64,000 nucleotides of DNA from contig NC_083571.1 in assembly GCF_027579695.1 (NCBI RefSeq), positions 88,943,888 through 89,007,887 on the forward strand, in the 5' to 3' direction. How positions within the stretch are numbered: position 1 is the stretch's first letter; every line of letters begins with the position of its first letter. This DNA is from Neoarius graeffei. Lineage: Eukaryota > Chordata > Actinopteri > Siluriformes > Ariidae. Under the pieces are notes generated by a model. The model saw only the letters and a program-made list of their open reading frames with translations. It ran no database searches and was not told where the DNA came from. Below, piece by piece: positions 35,401 through 49,800 of this stretch. Position numbers and translations under genes: made by a program.

Positions 35401-38147
35401 ATATTACATATCTGTGAGTGGCAAAAGTATGTGAACCTCTAGGATTAGCAGTTAATTTGAAGGTGAAATTAGAGTCAGGTGTTTTCAATCAGTGGGATGA
35501 CAATCAGGTGTGAGTGGGCACCCTCTTTTATTTAAAGAACAGGGATCTATCAAAATCTGATCTTCACAACATGTTTGTGGAAGTATATCATGGCACGAAC
35601 AAAGGAGATTTCTGAGGACCTGAGAAAAAGCGTTGTTGATGCTCATCAGGCTGGAAAAGGTTACAAAACCATCTCTAAAGACTTTGGACTCCACCAAGCC
35701 ACAGTCAGACAGATTGTGTACAAATGGAGGAAATTCAAGACCATTGTTACCCTCCCCAGGAGCGGTTGACCAACAAAGATCACTCCAAGAGCAAGGCGTG
35801 TAGTTGTCAGTGAGGTCACAAAAGACCCCAGGGTAACTTCTAAGCAACTGAAGGCCTCTCTCACATTGGCTAATGTTAATGTTCATGAGTCCACCATCAG
35901 GAGAACACAACAACAGTGGTGTGCATGGTAGGGTTGCAAGGAGAAAGCCACTGCTCTCTAAAAAGAGCATTGCTGCTCGTCTGCAGTTTGCTAAAAGTCA
36001 CGTGGACTAGCCAGAAGGCTATTGGAAAAATGTTTTGTGGATGGAGGAGACCAAAATAGAACTTTTTGGTTTAACTGAGAAGTGTTATGTTTGGAGAAAG
36101 GAAAACACTGCATTCCAGCATAAGAACCTTATCCCATCTGTGAAACATGGTGGTGGTAGTACCATGGTTTGGGCCTGTTTTGTTGCATCTGGGCCAGGAC
36201 GGCTTGCCATCATTGATGGAACAATGAATTTTGAATTATACCAGCGAATTCTAAAGGAAAATGTCAGGACATCTGTCCATGAACTGAATCTCAAGAGAAG
36301 GTGGGTCATGCAGCAAGACAATGACCCTAAGCACACAAGTCATTCTAACAAAGAATGGTTAAAGAAGAATAATGTTTTGGAATGGCCAAGTCAAAGTCCT
36401 GATCTTCATCCAATCAAAATGTTGTGGAAGGACCTGAAGCAAGCAGTTCATGTGAGGAAACCCACCAACATCCCAGAGTTGAAGCTGTTCTGTACAGAGG
36501 AATGGGCTAAAATTCCTCAAAGCTGGTGTGCAGGACTGATCAACAGTTACTGGAAGCATTTAGTTGCAGTTATTGCTGCACAAGGGGATCACACCAGATA
36601 CTGAAAGCAAAGGTTCACATACTTTTGCCACTTACAGATATGTAATATTGGATCATTTTCCACAATAAATAAGTGACCAAGTATAATATTTTTGTCTCAT
36701 TTGTTTAACTGGCTTCTCTTTATCTACTTTTAGGACTTGTGTGAAAATCTGATGTTTTAGGTCATATTTATGCAGAAATATAGAAAATTCTAAAGGGTTC
36801 ACAAACTTTCAAGCACCACTGTATATTAGGGCTGTGCCGATAGACGATGCCATCGTCCATCGACGATGGTGGTCATCCATCACGATGGAGAGCCACCATC
36901 GTGATACCACGCCCCCTCCTGTCATAAACATGCATATACATATCATCTGGGCCTATTTAACCTAAAAAGTTAGTTTTTTGTTAGTTTAGTTAGTTAGTTT
37001 TGTTTAATATATAAATATAACATATATTTATATATAAATATATAATTATATAAATCATTATAAAGTAATATCCTATTACCGCTTGTTCACGTAGGCTATG
37101 GTGCAGGGACGTGCTAGTGAACATAATGTGGTTACACAAATACAGTATGCTACTAATAATAAATTTTGACTTCATTTTTTAGCCTACACTATACTTTTAA
37201 TGTAAAATTTGTCATGTTGTTCAAACAAATAGCCACTATTAACGACTTCAGTCGGGAAATATTGCACCTTATCAAACGGCAGTGAAGCGCAGACTTCGGC
37301 AGAAGTCAAATAACTTTAATCTGGTAAATAGGCCTACTTTCAGACACAAAATGGTCCACTCTAAGCCATAATGTCAAACCAAAGGGAAGAATGAAGGTGA
37401 TTCTGATAAATGTAAAGACAGTGTAAAAAAAAAAATATATTAAATCATGATTTTAAAAGCTGGTGCAATAATTCAAACACTAATAAATTGGAAAAATTAG
37501 CGCGTTCAAGTGCGCACTAAAGGCCGAAACGCATCTTCAATTGTTATGGTGTAAATAAACAATGAGTAATAGCTTAAGTGTAGTTTCTTCTCATAGTTTG
37601 AATACTAGTCTTTCATTGTTAGAGCTGATTAATATCTTAGCGTGATCAGTGAGTGCTCGGGGAGGTTCATTTCCACCTGCGCTTTGCGCAGCTCATTTCT
37701 CCGAAGCCAGCTGTGCGCAAACGCAGTGTTGACTGCTCGGCAAACTCCAAACGCTTGGTCTGTACTGGCCCTCCGTTGCGCAAGCGAGTTGGTTATGGCC
37801 AGGTTCAAATTGTGCCCAAAACAACGGCCATTTCAATTGCCTGATGGCTGTGACAATATTCGCCCCGTTGTTATACAGGCGATCTTTTTCTCCTCTATTT
37901 TCCATTCGGCAAGTGTCTCGCGCAATGCGTCTTCTAAATTGTCCGCTGAATGCGTGTCTGGCATGAAACTCGTCTGCAGGCATTTGGACTGCATTGCCCA
38001 CTCTCGGTCCACATAATGTACGGTAGCTGACATATAGGGCATCATGTTGCAGCTGGACCACATATCCGTTATCAAGGCCAAATATTCCACATCACCTAGC
38101 GCTTTTTTTCTTTACGTGCCAAAGCCTCGGATGAGTATCTAATACTT

Positions 38148-38180
<33 letters not shown>

Positions 38181-41100
38181 TATTTAATAATGTGGTATTA
38201 AAATCCCCCCCACCACGATATGATCGTCCATCACGATGTTTGCACTGTAAACATCGTCGATGCCAATTAAGGGGACATCGCACAGCCCTACTGTATATGT
38301 ATACAGTTAATTCAAGATATACTGACACTTTCAACATAAGGCAAAAGGATTGTATAAAATGGACGATTAAACACGAGTAACATCCGTACTACCAAATGTG
38401 TGACAATAATATTGGCACCCTTCAAGAATATTTAATGTGGGTTAAATGCAGAGAGCAAATTTCACAAGTGTTTGATGAATAAAGTTGTGCTTTCTTTCTT
38501 CCTTAAAACCACCAAAAACCCCTGATTGGAATTTGTCTTTTAGAAAAGAAAAAAAAATTCCTAAATTCTCTGAGGATGTTATGCATTTCTCTAAAGAAAT
38601 GGGCTGGTGGGTTGTTCCAGGCTTCTTGGAGAACTTGCTAGGAGCCATTTTAAGAGACTGGTGGTGTTCAATATCGGTTTGCATTTTCTTTAGTAATTAA
38701 AAGTTTGGCCTGTATAGAACATCCCCCTGTCTGGTATTGTAATGCACTAAAATGAACATTTGCACACAAATGCACAATTGCCACTTTGCACCCGTCTTTG
38801 TCTTCTCATTTATGCTGTTTATTATACTTGGATAGCTAAATGTTGAGATAGCAAATGTCTACTTAGATTGCTGGAGATAGTTATTTATATACCTTAATTT
38901 ATAATCTATTTTCTCTATAAATGCACCATGGGGAGCCTGAGGGAAACAATATTTCAAATGCACTGTATACTTGTATATGGATGTATTGACAAAGCCCTCT
39001 TCGATCTTATGCTCCATTCCATTTAGTGTTCATCATTTTCTGAATGAAATTCTAATTAAGCAACTGTAATTTGAAACTGTTAATATTGGATGAGTAAAGT
39101 TTTTTTTTGCTTGAAGATTTTTGTTTTCTGAGAAGTTCCCCCCCCGTCACACTTGTTACAAGTAACCTGCTCCATAAGCGGTCAAGGGAAATGGAAGAAC
39201 AAGAGAAGAGGTAAAGGTCAGTGAAGCTGCATTCTTACTTGTGTAATTGATTTGGTATTATTTAAAAAAAAAATTGTGTCATTTACAAAATTTGCATTTG
39301 GTTCTCTCAATTAATGAAAATAAAACCTTACATACAGTCATTTTTCTACTTGACCATCTGCTAAAGCAGACAAACTGATGTACTCTGCCTCTGTGACCCT
39401 AGGGTTAGGGCCCATACCTTCCGTGATGTCAAATTCCATTCTTTCTTCTTTTATGTACTTTTTACTTCTCCACTTACATGTAGGTAGTAATGGTTGAAGA
39501 AGTCTTCTGAAAGGCCCAGTCCACTGTCATACATGGAAAACTCCTCCCTTGTCATCCCAAGATATCCGCTCATTCCCTGACTCATAGAAGCCATTTCAAT
39601 CTGATTTCTGGTTTGCCCTCTATTGATGATGTAACCAGCACCTCCTGCAGCTCCAAGGGCAGCAACTCCACTCGCTGCACTGTCGATAGCCCAAAAGTCA
39701 CCTGGCATCATTCTAGGACCATCAGTGTCACTCAGGAAGAAGGGCACATCCTGTCAAATTCAGAATTAAATTGATTTGAATAGCAGAGGTTACATGGATG
39801 TTTTGTATCACAGCTGGATTTCAGCCATTGCATGAATGCTACCATTACGAAACTAGGATTAAATGGTAATTTATTTTGATATCCAATTTAAATGTTCTAC
39901 AAAACTGTTAACAAACCATCTGTAGACTGTCATAAAACAGCTCCCCAACTAATACTAAATAATAACAATTTAAGTATTCAAAATGTTTTGTAGATTACCG
40001 ATAAAACCTTTTGATTTCACTTTTTTGGACAGTCCAGTTTATAGCTTGTGATGTTTAGATGATCATTTATAGATGATCAACTCATTCTATCAGTTTCAAA
40101 TTCAGATAATGTGAACTCTACTGTTTCACTTAATGGCATATTGAAAGGTAACCAAACATAATTTGGCTCTTTGAAGAGAAGCAGTTTATAGGCTGGTTGA
40201 TGGCAGACTACATATTCACTGTCCACTTTATTAGGAACACCTGTACACCTGCTCATTTATGCAGTTATTCAATCAGCCAATCATGTGGGAGCAGCATAAT
40301 GCATAATATAATGTACATACGGGTCAAGAGCTTCAGTTAATATCTATATCAAACACGAGAATAGAGAAAAATGTGATCTCTGAGACATCATCCATGGCAA
40401 GGTTGCTGGTGCTCAGGGGCGGAGCTAAAGGGGGGCGGGGCCATTGCCCCTGGGCCTTGGGCCCTCCTCCTAGCCGTACAGGGCCCCACCCTTTGACATT
40501 CAGGCCCTCCCAATAAATGTGCCTTACGCGATTTCATTGGAAATTCCTCCTTGAAACCTACAAGTTTTCACATGATTACAGATTAGTTGACACATACATA
40601 TATCATTTTTGCTACACATTCTTATCATGGTTAAAAAAATAAAATAAAAAAAACCCTGTGAAATCAGGATAGTTGAGGCTTTTCTTGGATTCGAGATAAC
40701 TGTGAACGCATCCGCTTCTGAACTGGAGGGCTGAATTATTAGCTGCATTGAAGGGAATGGCTTAGATCTTTCCAGATGCCGTGGACAGGGTTATGACGGC
40801 GCAGCGAACATGAGCGTAATTTATTCCAGTGTTCAAGCGAGAAAAGCAGAGCCCCTTGCTTTGCACGTGCACTGTGTGGCTCATTGTCTGAATTTGGTAC
40901 TGAATGATTCTGTCAAAACTATCCCAGAGATTAGACAGTTTTATGAATGTGGTTGAACAACTGTACAACTTTTTTGCCAACAGTGTTAAGAGGTGGGCAT
41001 TACTTGGCGAGACTTATTGAGCCCAGAGAGCAGGGACATAACCTTGAAACGCCTCTGCCCAACCTGCTGGTCCTCCCGCTACGATGTGCTTGTTGCGTTA

Positions 41101-44100
41101 AAGTACAGATATGGAGACGTCATTAAAGCTCTCGACAAGCTCTCACTTACAAGCAAGAAAATGAATGAACGAGATGAGGCAGATGCACTTAAAAAGGCCA
41201 TTACTAAATTTCAGTTCATATTTTTAATCAGCCTTCAGACAAAGATTTTGGAGTGCACTAATGCCATCTCAAAATTACTGCAGGAGAAGACCATTGATCT
41301 CCTCAAAGCATCTGCATTATTGCAAAATGCTGTACAAACTCTACAGGAGTACAGGGAGCAGTTTGATGAGGCAAAGGCTTCCACTCTGGCACTGGCTGTG
41401 AAATGGGGCAGTCAAACGCAATTTGTAGCCACCAGGTTGAAAAAAGTGAAGCGCCACTTTGATCACCTTAGCGAAGACAGTCGGCTTTCCGATGCAGAAC
41501 ATTATTTTCGGGTGAATGTGTTCTATGCATGCCTTGACGTAATCATTCAGCAGCTGTCACAAAGGTTTGTCAGTTTAAATTGGACTGCTCATTTGTTTGA
41601 GGTTATTCATCCAAATATGCTCCAGCATGCCAAGGACGAGGAGCTATACGAAGTGGCCCGTTGACTGTGTGATCACTATAGTCGGGATATTGACTCCAGC
41701 TTTCCTGGTCAACTAGTGTCACTTAGGGCTTGTTTCAAGGAGCAGATAGCGACACACACACATCTGTGCTTAGCCTGGCCAGGTTGCTGGTAGTAGATCA
41801 TCCAGCAGTAACTTCTACATTTAGTGAGGTGTGCACGGCCTTCTTGCTTTTTCTCACTCTCCCCGTCTCAGTTGCGACAGCAGAGCACTCTTTCTCCAAA
41901 TTAAAATTGATAAATTAATTATCTCAGGAGCGCAATGGGTCAAGAGAGACTCTGTGGATTGGCCATTTTGAGAATGAGCGAGCAAGAGCGCTTAACATCC
42001 CTCAAATAGTTGACGACTTTGCGGCGCGCAAGGCGTGTCGAATGCCTTTTTAATGACGAACGCAAGTTTCCGTGTCGGCTTTGTAGTTGAAGACGTGCTT
42101 ACACAATGAGGGTGTATCATTCATGATTGCTGGATTTTTTTGTTGTTGTCTAGTGTCCATTTGGACACTAATAAAAAATGAACGGAAAATACAGGCTATG
42201 TAGGCCTATAAAAAAAAATTAAAAAAAAACACCACACCTCTGAGCAAGTTCTAATATAGCCTGATTATATGCTGCAGGCCTTCTGTTTGTTTGCAATTTC
42301 GCCATGGCTAGGTCCAAAGGCTACGTTCTTAAAAACTGCTTTTTGTTAGATATAGCCTGTGTAGGCCTATATGCCGCAAGCCTTCTAATTTGTTTGTTTG
42401 CAATTTCGCCATGGGGGGGGGGGGGGGGGGGGGGGGGGGGCTGATTGGAGTTTTGCCCCGGGGCCTTGTGTGCAGTTGTTCCGCCACCGCTGGTGCTAGA
42501 TGGTCTGGTTTGAGTATTTCAGAAACTGCTAAGCTCCTGGGATTTTTACACACAGTCTCTAGAGATTACACAGAATGGTGTGAAACATAAGACATCCTTT
42601 GTGAAGAGCGTCTGCAGGCTGAAACACTTTTTTATGAGAGAGATCAGAGGAGAACGACCAGACCCACAAATAATACAAGGACTACAAGAGCGTCATCTAG
42701 AGGGGACTGTATAAGTATGTTTAGACATTCTACTTTTGGCCAAAGTGCTTTCTCAGTAAAAACATCAGGGCTATGGAATAGCATTCCTGTTAGTATCAGG
42801 CAAAGCATCACACTCAGTACTTTTAAATTAGGTCTTAAGAAATGGCTAAAAGCAGGGCAGCACTGTGAACATTTTTAGTCATTGATCTTGTGTTTTTGTG
42901 TTTATCATATATCATGTTTTTTGTTTCCTTTAGTTTATTTTAACTATGTACTTGTCACTGTAATATACAGTAGGCCTATATCTGCACATAGTCCCACCTA
43001 TAACATGTTTTGTTGTCTTTTTTTTTTTAACATCAATTCCTGTCCAGGGACTACAGATGAAAATTAACCTTGTGGCTATAATCTGGCTCAGTTGTATGTT
43101 GTGCATTGTTCCTGTCAAATAAACATAAAAAGGTAAAAAAAAAAAAAGCTGACAGGAAGTCTATAATAACTCAATCACTCTTTACATCTGCGGTGAGCAG
43201 AAAAGCATCTCAGAATGCACAAGACCTCAAACCTTGAGGTGGATGAGCTACAACAGCAGAAGACCACATTAGGTTCCAGTCCTGCCAGACAAGAACCTGA
43301 GGCTATCATGAGCACAGACTCACCAAAACTGGACAGATGTGGTCTTCTGCTGTTGTAGCCCATTCACCTCAAAACATCAAACCTTGTGCATGCTGAGATG
43401 CTTTTCTGCTCACCAGTTTTAAAGAGTGACTTTGTGAGCTACTATAATTCTTCCTGGCAGCTCGAACCAGTCCGTGTCATAGCACAACAATCATTGTTAA
43501 ATGGTAGAGTGAGCAGTACAATGAACACTCTCTCTCTCTCTTAGTTAAGATGCTCTTAGCATTAAGAGGCTTTTTGGAAACCCACTACTGGCCAGTTTCC
43601 TCTGACCACTCATCAATAAGGCATTTCCACCCATAGAACTGTTATTCACTCAATGTTTTTTGAGTTTCACACCATTCTGTGTAAACTGTGAAATACTTTT
43701 CTGAAGTACTCAAACCAGTCCATCTGGTATCAATATCCATGCAATGATCAAGGAGATCACAGTTTTTCATCATTCATGAATGTGCAAGTGTTCCTAATAA
43801 AGTGAACAGTGAGTGTAGTAGATGGTTTGTAAACTGGACCATACGAATAAAGTGTAACTGGAATAACCAAATGAGCCTGAAGAACAAGAGGTTGCGATAT
43901 CTCTCTCTTACCCGGTCTTCTCCCTGACCTTCTGTATAGTAGGAAATCAGATGCTGTTTAGTGTCAAAAGGCATGTCAGTGAAGGGTCCGCTCATGGCAG
44001 CTGCTCCACACTGACAGAACAGCAGTAGGAGTGGAATAACTGTGAAAACACTTCAGATATTGAGTGTTGATGCAGGCTTCTTTTACAGTCTTTAATTTTT

Positions 44101-46827
44101 TGTAGCAGTACAAGAAGGCTAAACATCTACTGGGATGCATCTAAAAATAATCCAGTCAACACAGATGTAACAGACAAGAAAAGTATGCTCACGTAATAGC
44201 ACAAGGAGTCCCAGGATAAGCAAACCAATTCCGGCACTGCCAAGGCCTGAGCTCTTTCCTTGAGCTGCAATGGCGCCACATGTTGCTGATTCATCACATG
44301 TGCAGACATTCACCTTTAACACCTGCTTATCTGGACACGACATCCCCTGCTGATCACGAACTTCTAGAATCACCTGAAGAAGGCCTGGCCACAATGTGTC
44401 TTGGGGCACCAACATGGCTGTTGTATCTACAATAACATGATTAAGTCAACATCACTGAATTACATCATGTAAGGAGCAAATAATATTGGAGACTATCCAC
44501 ATTCATTTACCTCAATAGATCCATTTCTTTGTATATTAATAAATGTGGGAATATTAGACAAAAACCCACATGCTAACATGCGACAACCTACTTCTCGGAT
44601 TCATTTCATTGTCTCTCAACATCATCAAAGGCCTTTACTGTTTTTTTTTTAAGGAAATATGGCCCTTTGCCCTGAATGTCAGGGCAGATCACTAAAAAAT
44701 TCGTACCATTTAAGAGCTCCACACTCCACTTTCCATCTGTCCCTTCAGGCAGGACAATGAATGTGAAGGGATATGCATTTGGAAAATCATCTTTGTCCTC
44801 TGCAGTGACATACAAAACTTCCTGAGTGGTGCATATCGTCTGTGTGGGATCAGGTAGAGTAGGGCAGTGGTCATTAAAGTCCTCCACCTGGATGGCGACA
44901 GTGCCCGTCGCTGTTTTAAAGGGCATGTCTATAATGACAGAGGGAAAGTATTACATATTGAATAGCACATTGTAATGCCCTTTTTTCAGTATAGGTGGGT
45001 TTGTTTCTACAGGATATATTGAACAAATTTAAGATACCAGAAAAACAAAATGAAAAACAATAATGGGAGATAATTTACTATCATTGATGTGTGCTCCATC
45101 TTTCACGGCTCCACCTGTAGGACAAGTGGAGCCATAATCCTTAGAATAAACTTTTATTTCTATTTGCAAAAGCAATGCTTTTATGTTCTCCTGGTGATTA
45201 TATAACTGCCTTGTCTGGCCTTCCGGAAATCTACAAATGCTATGTTTTGAGGCCAAATGTGCGAATAGTTTTTAGTATAAATACACAGATGATTATAGGA
45301 AATCATGCATGCTGATTTCTCAGTAATCACCTCAAGCGACTCAGCAAAATGGCGGCCAATCACTTTGTCACTGTAAGTGAGGAAGAATTACAAATTCTGA
45401 AAGACAGTACTGTCCCTAAAAGCACTAAAGATGCTACGGAGTTTGGGCTAAAACTATTCAAAGGTAAAGTGGAACTGTGATTTATTTTTATCGATTTCAA
45501 AACAAAGTATTTTATGTGAGTTGGCATAGAAAAGTGACAGGTCTGCGCGCATCACATTTGCATGCTGCTTTTGAAGTAACTATTTTTTTTAAAAATCATA
45601 TTAAAAATATCATCTGTGTATTTATACTAAAACCATTATAATTGTTCAATCAGTAATTTTTAAATAAAACTTGCTTTCTTCCTCTAGAAATAGAACACAA
45701 TATTATGTATCTAATTATCATTACTTCCTGTTTCTTTTGTCTAATACACGTAAATTGCGTCGACTACAGGACACTTTAATTGCCTGCCCATCAGCTTATG
45801 TAATGCACTTTAGCAGCGTATGTAGGAATTAGTGTTGCACCGATACCGATACCAGTATCGGGCGGGGCCCCGATCTGGCACTAAAATGGTGGTATCGGTA
45901 TTGGCGAGTAGCAAGAAATAGGGCGCCGATACCATTTACCGATGCTAGTATGACACTTGAACGCAGCCTTCTCTCTCCCGACACTCACTACACTCTGTGT
46001 TGTGTGATCACACGTGATCACTGTGCATGCCTGCCAAGCACGCCAAGCAGCTATTGCTATTGACCTGCTCCAGGCCAATGAGAGCGGGCCAATAGCCGCT
46101 CTTAACCAATACAGGGGCAGCTTTTTCATGCGGAGGAAAAACAAACCACGAGAAGAAAATGTTGGCGGTCTGGATATATTTCAGCATAGAAACTCTGGCG
46201 GGCGGCACGGTGGTGTAGTGGTTAGCGCTGTCGCCTCACAGCAAGAAGGTCCTGGGTTCGAGCCCCGGGGCCGGCGAGGGCCTTTCTGTGTGGAGTTTGC
46301 ATGTTCTCCCCGTGTCCGCGTGGGTTTCCTCCGGGTGCTCCGGTTTCCCCCACAGTCCAAAGACATGCAGGTTAGGTTAACTGGTGACTCTAAATTGACC
46401 GTAGGTGTGAATGTGAGTGTGGATGGTTGTCTGTGTCTATGTGTCAGCCCTGTGATGACCTGGCGACTTGTCCAGGGTGTACCCCGCCTTTCGCCCGTAG
46501 TCAGCTGGGATAGGCTCCAGCTTGCCTGCGACCCTGTAGAAGGATAAAGCGGCTAGAGATAATGAGATGAGATAATGAGATGAGAAACTCCGGCGAGTAC
46601 AATGGCTACATGCAAGATTTGCGGCCTGAAAGTTTCGAGAGGTGGAGTTAAATCGGCCAGTTTCAATACCTCGAACCTGATAAAACATTTGAAGACGAAA
46701 CATGTGAATGAACACAAAGAGTTTCTACTGGATTCACTTTGTATTAGTCTTTTTCCTGTTTCACAAAGGTAAGCAGCAGCCTGACAAAGCCATGATAGCA
46801 ATGATTTTACATCCAAGTATGCAGCTC

Positions 46828-46899
<72 letters not shown>

Positions 46900-49800
46900 T
46901 TTCAAACGGAGTGGTATCGGTATCGGCGCCAAAAAAATGGTATCGGTGCAACACTAGTAGGAATTATACCCCCCCAGTGAAACATCAACTATGAAGAGAC
47001 TACATAGAATACTGAAAAGGCTAAATATACAGTCTGTACACTCATACAGTGGGGTCTAAAACCTGAGCTCACGCCGAAAATCTGGGAATTTTAAAATTTT
47101 AAACTAGAGATAAACAAAGATTTAAAATGAAAAATTACATCTTTCAACGCGATTCAACACTCAAGATTCTGCAAGATTTTTAGGTCCCAATTTAAATGTA
47201 AATAAATTTGTGATATGGACCATGTTAACTGCTTTGTACAAAAGGTCAGATTTTCCATGAGACTCATCTCTTATAGTGAAGTATGTTCAGCTGATACTCC
47301 AATGGACTTAATCTAAAATGGATCATAATTTTGTACAAACTTGTGAAGCTCATGCCAGCTCAAGTGCACAGTCATTCCCACCACAGTGGGAATGATAACC
47401 AACAACAACGAGACAGCCTACAGGGAGGAGGTTCAGCACTTGACAAAATGGTGTTCAGACAATAACCTGGACTTGAACATTTCAAAAACTAAGGAAAGGA
47501 TAGTAAACTTAGTAAAAGGAGATCGAGATAGTAAAACGAGATCGAGGTGCACCAAACACTCTGCCCTCTGCATACATGGTGAGGAGGTGAAGAGGGTGGA
47601 GACCTTCAAGTTCCTCGGCGTCCACATCTCGGCTGACCTCACCTGGACCACAAATCTCTCACCAGGTGGGGAAAGCCCAACAGAGGCTTTACTTCCTTAG
47701 GAAGTTAAAGCAAGCTCGCCTCTCTCACCACCTGCTGATCAACTTTTATCGATCTGCAAGAGAGAGCCTCCTGACCTACTGTTGTACGGTGTGGTTTTCC
47801 AGCTGTACCACGGAGGACAGGCAGGACCTGCAGTGGGTGGTGAAGGTGGCAGAGCATAATCGATACACCACTACCTCTCCTCAAAAGACATTTACACTGA
47901 CCGACTACAAAAGAAGGCCAGCTGTATTTTAAAGGACCACACCCACCCTGGACATCATCTATTCTCCCGACTGGCCTCTGAAAGGAGATACCGACTCAGA
48001 GCTGCATCAAACAAACAGACTAAAAAACAGCTTCTACCCTCAAGCTGTCGGATGCACAACCCCACCTCCCCCGCCCTAACTCCACCAGTGAGGGGCAACA
48101 AACACCCTCCCCCAAGGAAAATGCCTATTTATTGCTTTTATGTCTATTTATTGTGTTTCTTTTTGTATTTTGTTCTTATGCATCCATTTTATTCACTGTT
48201 ACTTGCATTTTGCACTGCCAGTACAGAGAGCTGCTACAGTGCCTTGAAAAAGTATTCATACCCCTTGAACTTTTTCACATTTTTCCACCTTACAACCACG
48301 AACTTAAAAGTTTTTTATTAAGATTTATGTGATAGACCAACACAGAGTAGCACATCATTGTGAAGTGAAACGAAAATGATAAATGGTCTTCAAAATTTTA
48401 AACAAATAAAAATCTGAAAAATGTGGTGTGCATTCGTATTCAGCCCCCTGTACTCGGAAACCTCTAAATACAATCCAGTGCCATCAATTGCCTTCAGAAG
48501 TCATCTAATTAGTTAATAGAGTCCTACTGTGTGTAATTTACTCTCAGCATAAATACACTTGTTCTGTGAAGGCCTCAGTGGTTTGTTAGAGAACACTGAA
48601 GAACAAACAGCATCATGAAGACCAAAGAACTCACCAGACAGGTCAGGGCTAAAGTTCTGGAGAAGTTTAAAGCTGGGTTAGGTTATAAAAAATATCCCAA
48701 GCTCTGAACATCTCAAGAAGCACTGTTCAATCCATCATTCAAAAATGGAAAAAGTATGGCACAACTGCAAACCTACCAAGACATGGCCGTCCACCTAAAC
48801 TGACAGAGCAAGCAAGGAGAGCACTGGTCAGAGAAGCAGCCGAGAGGCCCATGATCACTCTGGAGGAGCTGCAGAAATCCACAGCTCAGGTGGGAGAATC
48901 TGTGCACAGGACAACTATAAGAAGAAAGCCATTGTTGAAAGACAGGCATAAGAAGTCCCGTTTGCAGTTTGCCAGAAGCCATGTAGGGGACACAGCAAAC
49001 ATGTGAAAGAAGGTGCTTTGGTCACATGAGACCAAAGTTGAACTTTTTGGCCTAAATGCAAAGCGCTATGTGTGGCGGAAAACTAACACTGCTCATCACC
49101 CTGCACACACCATCCCCACTGTGAAACATGGTGGTGGCAGCATCATGCTATGGGGATGCTTTTTTTCAGCAGGGACAGGTAAGCTGGTCAGAGTTGATGG
49201 GAAGATGGATGGAGCTAAATACAGGGCAATCCTGGAAGAAAACCTGTTGGAGGCTGCAAAAGACTTGAGACTGGGAAGGAGATTCACCTTCCAGCAAGAC
49301 AATGACCCTAAACATACAGCCAGAGCTACAGTGGAATGGTTTAGATCAAAGAATATTCATGTGTTAGAATGGCCCAGTCAAAGTCCAGACCTAAATCCCA
49401 TTGAGCATCTGTGGCAAGACTTGAAAATTGCTGTTCACAGATGCTCTCCACCCAATCTGGCTGAGCTTGAGCTATTTTGCAAAGAAGAATGGGCAAAAAT
49501 TTTAGTGTCTAGATGTGCAAAGCTGGTAGAGACATACCACAAAAGACTTGCAGCTGTAATTGCAGCAAAAGGTGGCTCTACAAAGTATTGACGCAGGGGG
49601 GCTGAATACTAATGCACATCACATTTTTCAGATTTTTATTTGTTTAAAATTTTGAAGACCATTTATCATTTTCGTTTCACTTCACAATTATGTGCTACTC
49701 TGTGTTGGTATATCACATGAAATCTCAATAAAAAACTTTTAAGTTCGTGGTTGTAAGGTGGAAAAATGTGAAAAAGTTCAAGGGGTACGAATACTTTTTC

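Larger units (their letters stand above)
36827..38290 (-). mobile_element. hAT element inserted at the edge of the Tc1
   Basis: The termini TAGGGCTGTGCCGAT and ATCGCACAGCCCTA are inverted. A perfect 8-bp duplication CTGTATAT (36819-36826, 38291-38298) includes the last 3 bp of the Tc1 and its TA. CATCGTCGATG-type subterminal repeats lie at both ends. A broken transposase is on the minus strand. Confidence 0.93.
32414..39477. other. desmoglein intron, 7.1 kb, filled by Tc1, SINE and hAT
   Basis: Bounded by donor GTAAGT (39477-39472) and acceptor TTGCAG before 32413. It contains a palindrome-embedded Tc1, a second Tc1 and a hAT. The rest (38299-39471) is AT-rich, with a Tc1-like ATATTGGCACCCTTCAAG motif at about 38412 and nothing coding. 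Confidence 0.85.
40414..42489 (+). mobile_element. hAT element (ZMYM1-like transposase)
   Basis: A perfect 8-bp duplication CTGGTGCT (40406-40413, 42490-42497) flanks it. The termini CAGGGGCGGAGC and TTCCGCCACCG are imperfect inverted repeats. It encodes a transposase on the plus strand in pieces and contains a G run of 28 at about 42413-42440. Confidence 0.92.
40217..43812. mobile_element. DNA transposon/MITE with CACTGTCCACTTTATTAGG ends, carrying nested insertions
   Basis: The termini CACTGTCCACTTTATTAGGA and CCTAATAAAGTGAACAGTG are inverted. Inside lie a hAT (40414-42489) and a LINE tail (about 42650-43148). At 43190-43420 an internal hairpin repeats AGCAGAAAAGCATCTCAG... in both orientations. 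No own transposase was recognised, so the superfamily is left open. Confidence 0.75.
45830..46956 (+). mobile_element. hAT element with BED finger, split by a SINE
   Basis: The termini TAGTGTTGCACCGATACC and GGTATCGGTGCAACACTA are perfect inverted repeats. A perfect 8-bp duplication GTAGGAAT (45822-45829, 46957-46964) flanks it. GGTATCGGTATCGGCG-type subterminal repeats are present. It encodes only a BED finger, so it is non-autonomous. Confidence 0.95.

Noticed and set aside
44606-44706. Extension of the desmoglein exon past 44707
   Set aside because: The open frame continues about 30 codons, but the donor at 44707 gives [13 protein letters not shown] with the next exon, which fits the family, whereas the extension ends in a Lys-rich non-cadherin sequence.
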